Assembly: GCF_001425905.1 (NCBI RefSeq)
Contig: NZ_LMDY01000001.1
Coordinates: 68,890-132,889 of the forward strand
Length of the DNA: 64,000 nt
Origin: Methylibium sp. Root1272
Lineage (GTDB): Bacteria; Pseudomonadota; Gammaproteobacteria; Burkholderiales; Burkholderiaceae_C
Direction of reading: 5' to 3'
Under the pieces are notes generated by a model. The model saw only the letters and a list, made by a program, of their open reading frames with translations. It was not told the origin of the DNA and made no database searches. Position numbers and translations under genes: made by a program. Positions 61,723 to 64,000 of the stretch are shown here, one piece after another (the stretch's first letter is position 1; each line of letters starts with the position of its first letter).

Positions 61723-63036
61723 ATGACACCGTCCGACGTGAAAGCCACCCTGTCGTTCTCCGACGGCAGCCCCAGCATGGATTTGCCGATCTACAAGGGC
61801 AGCGTGGGCCCGGACGTGATCGACATCCGCAAGCTCTACGCCCAGACCGGCAAGTTCACCTACGACCCGGGCTTCCTGAGCACGGCGTCATGCCAGTCGG
61901 CCATCACCTACATCGACGGCGACAAGGGCGAGCTGCTGTACCGCGGCTACCCGATCGAACAACTGGCCGAGAACTGCGATTTCCTCGAGACCTGTTACCT
62001 GCTGCTGAATGGTGAACTGCCGAACGTCACCGAGAAGGCCAAGTTCGTCAAGACGGTCAACGGCCACACGATGGTCAACGAGCAGATGCAGTTCTTCCTG
62101 CGCGGCTTCCGTCGCGACGCCCACCCGATGGCCGTGCTGACCGGTCTGGTGGGGGGGCTGTCGGCCTTCTATCACGACAGCACCGACGTGCAGAACCCGG
62201 AGCATCGCGCGGTCGCGGCGATCCGCCTCATCGCGAAGATGCCCACGCTGGTCGCGATGGCCTACAAGTATTCGATCGGCCAGCCCTACATCTATCCGCG
62301 CAACGATCTGAGCTACACCTCGAACTTCATGCGGATGATGTTCGGTACACCCTGCGAGGAGTACGTGCCCAACGAGGTGCTGGTGCGCGCGATGGACCGC
62401 ATCTTCATCCTGCACGCCGACCACGAGCAGAACGCGTCGACCTCGACGGTGCGCCTGTGCGGCAGCTCCGGCACCAACCCGTTCGCTGCCATCGCGGCCG
62501 GCGTGGCCTGCCTGTGGGGCCCGGCGCACGGTGGCGCCAACGAAGCCTGCCTGAACATGCTGGAGGACATCCAGAAGATGGGCGGCGTGGCCAAGGTCGG
62601 CAAGTTCATCGAGCAGGTGAAGGACAAGAACTCGGGCGTGCGTCTGATGGGCTTCGGACACCGCGTCTACAAGAACTACGACCCGCGCGCCAAGCTGATG
62701 CGCGAGACCTGCCACGAGGTGCTCGCCGAGATGGGCCTGCAGAACGACCCGCTGTTCAAGTTGGCGATGGAGCTGGAGAAGATCGCGCTGGAAGACGATT
62801 ACTTCGTGTCGCGCAAGCTCTACCCGAACGTCGACTTCTATTCCGGCATCGTCCAGCGCGCCATCGGCATCCCGGTGAGCCTGTTCACCGCCATCTTCGC
62901 GTTGGCCCGCACCGTCGGCTGGATCGCGCAGCTCAACGAGATGATCGGTGACCCCGAGTACAAGATCGGTCGCCCACGCCAGCTGTTTGTCGGCGCAACG
63001 GCCCGCAACGTCACCCCGATTGCCGAGCGCGCCTGA
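61723..63036 (+). CDS. gltA: Citrate synthase
   Basis: The 437-residue enzyme matches the hexameric type II citrate synthases: [20 protein letters not shown] at the N-terminus, [24 protein letters not shown] (His), [17 protein letters not shown] (catalytic His) and the late Asp in NVDFYSG. It condenses acetyl-CoA with oxaloacetate. AAGGA precedes the ATG. It is terminated by a strong hairpin and lies after the sdh operon. Confidence 0.97.
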   Translation: MTPSDVKATLSFSDGSPSMDLPIYKGSVGPDVIDIRKLYAQTGKFTYDPGFLSTASCQSAITYIDGDKGELLYRGYPIEQLAENCDFLETCYLLLNGELPNVTEKAKFVKTVNGHTMVNEQMQFFLRGFRRDAHPMAVLTGLVGGLSAFYHDSTDVQNPEHRAVAAIRLIAKMPTLVAMAYKYSIGQPYIYPRNDLSYTSNFMRMMFGTPCEEYVPNEVLVRAMDRIFILHADHEQNASTSTVRLCGSSGTNPFAAIAAGVACLWGPAHGGANEACLNMLEDIQKMGGVAKVGKFIEQVKDKNSGVRLMGFGHRVYKNYDPRAKLMRETCHEVLAEMGLQNDPLFKLAMELEKIALEDDYFVSRKLYPNVDFYSGIVQRAIGIPVSLFTAIFALARTVGWIAQLNEMIGDPEYKIGRPRQLFVGATARNVTPIAERA

Positions 63037-63059
63037 CGCCGGACCCCTCCAATCGGCGC

Positions 63060-63090
63060 AACCCCGGCCTCGCGCCGGGGTTTCTTGTTG
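63060..63090 (+). terminator. Rho-independent terminator of gltA
   Basis: AACCCCGGC and GCCGGGGTT form a perfect nine-base stem with a five-base loop, followed by TCTTGTTG. It lies 24 bases after the gltA stop and separates it from leuC. Confidence 0.9.
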
Positions 63091-63111
63091 TTGACGCCTA
63101 AAATCGAGGTC

Positions 63112-64000
63112 ATGGGACGCACTCTGTACGACAAGCTGTGGGACGAGCACGTCGTCCACTCCGAGGACGACGGCACCGCCGTGCTCTACATCGACCGCCA
63201 CCTGGTGCACGAGGTGACGAGTCCGCAGGCCTTCGAGGGTCTGGACCTGGCCAGCCGCAAGATCTGGCGGCTGTCGGCCAACCTCGCGGTGAGTGACCAC
63301 AACGTGCCGACCACCGACCGGTCGGCGGGCATCGCCGATCCGGTGTCGCGCCTGCAGGTCGACACGCTGGACGCCAACTGCGACCGCTTCGGCATCACGC
63401 AGTTCAAGATGAACGATCGCCGCCAGGGCATCGTGCACGTCATCGGCCCGGAGCAGGGCGCCACGTTGCCGGGCATGACGGTCGTGTGCGGCGACTCTCA
63501 CACCAGCACCCACGGCGCGTTCGGCGCGCTGGCGCACGGCATCGGCACCAGCGAAGTCGAACACGTGCTCGCCACGCAGACGCTGCTCGCCAAGAAGGCG
63601 AAGAACCTGCTGGTCCGGGTAGACGGCGTGCTGCCGGCCGGCTGCAGTGCCAAGGACATCGTGCTGGCGATCATCGGCAGGATCGGTACCGCCGGCGGCA
63701 CCGGCTACACCATCGAGTTCGGCGGCGCCGCGATCCGCGCGCTGAGCATGGAAGGCCGCATGACGGTGTGCAACATGGCTATCGAGGCCGGCGCGCGCGC
63801 CGGCCTGGTGGCGGTGGACGACACGACCATCCAGTATGTGAAGGGGCGGCCGTTCTCGCCGTCCGGCGTGGAATGGGAGCATGCGGTCGCCTACTGGCGT
63901 ACGCTGCATTCCGACGCGGACGCCGTCTTCGACCGCGTGGTCGAACTGGACGCGGCGCAGATCCCGCCGCAGGTCACCTGGGGCACCTCGCCCGAGATGG
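63112..64000 (+). CDS. leuC: 3-isopropylmalate dehydratase large subunit, N-terminal part (partial)
   Basis: The frame is open to the window edge, giving the first 296 residues. [42 protein letters not shown] and [40 protein letters not shown] match LeuC of the aconitase family. It isomerises 2- and 3-isopropylmalate with LeuD in leucine synthesis. The later iron-sulfur cysteines lie beyond the window. A TAAAAT near 63099 may be a -10. Confidence 0.95.
   Translation, partial: MGRTLYDKLWDEHVVHSEDDGTAVLYIDRHLVHEVTSPQAFEGLDLASRKIWRLSANLAVSDHNVPTTDRSAGIADPVSRLQVDTLDANCDRFGITQFKMNDRRQGIVHVIGPEQGATLPGMTVVCGDSHTSTHGAFGALAHGIGTSEVEHVLATQTLLAKKAKNLLVRVDGVLPAGCSAKDIVLAIIGRIGTAGGTGYTIEFGGAAIRALSMEGRMTVCNMAIEAGARAGLVAVDDTTIQYVKGRPFSPSGVEWEHAVAYWRTLHSDADAVFDRVVELDAAQIPPQVTWGTSPEM

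Noticed and set aside
63091-63104. TTGACG and TAAAAT before leuC as a paired promoter
   Set aside because: They are only two bases apart, so they cannot be the -35 and -10 of one promoter.
61888-63909. A 673-codon open frame on the minus strand
   Set aside because: It covers gltA and leuC in antisense and shows no family similarity.

Overview
The window is a chromosomal stretch of a very G+C-rich betaproteobacterium, most likely a Burkholderiales member near Rubrivivax, Leptothrix or Methylibium. This is inferred from the mdh - gntR - sdhCDAB - sdhE - gltA - leuC order, a Bug-type solute-binding protein with TctB/TctA, a HiPIP, and several small proteins typical of that order. Genes are densely packed, often with ATGA-type overlaps. 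I see no rRNA, tRNA, insertion sequence, prophage or CRISPR array.

Layout: 1-4628 holds the end of a CoA ligase, a tripartite tricarboxylate-type transporter and a ketopantoate-reductase-like enzyme. 4635-9684 holds a FAH-family enzyme, a ModE-like/PBP regulator and the divergent tungstate operon tupBCA with a fourth, signal-less ModA-like gene. 9685-20080 holds three c-di-GMP proteins, an AIM24-family protein, aminopeptidase P, NDH-2 and a membrane-anchored TAXI protein. 20187-25379 holds FKBP, DUF1345, exonuclease, lactate permease, a PPC/molybdopterin-fold pair and a small acetyltransferase. 25447-29757 holds a split ChrA, an Hsp70-like ATPase, a cold-shock protein, and a Crp/Fnr regulator divergent from a BLUF photoreceptor.

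29783-39964 holds selU/selD, an S4 protein, HiPIP, a pseudouridine synthase, a PhnD-like binding protein, an S9 peptidase, a Tim44-like protein, a phosphatase, an LLM oxidoreductase and a methyltransferase. 40097-42506 is a three-gene cassette: lipoprotein metallo-beta-lactamase-fold protein, fused SoxYZ-like carrier and thioredoxin. 42518-49224 holds membrane hydrolases, an ABC exporter and a lipid-kinase/phosphoesterase/PAP2 operon. 49260-54633 is mostly small secreted or stress proteins plus DbpA. 54656-64000 is the TCA block: CitE-like lyase, malate dehydrogenase, a GntR regulator with a perfect 18-bp palindrome, succinate dehydrogenase with its FAD assembly factor, citrate synthase and the start of leuC.

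The strongest candidates for new biology are the SoxYZ/degenerate-MBL/thioredoxin cassette without a visible quinoprotein dehydrogenase, the tungstate operon with a cytosolic ModA-like protein, the Crp/Fnr-BLUF divergent pair, and the GntR palindrome beside the mdh promoter. None is proven novel from sequence alone.
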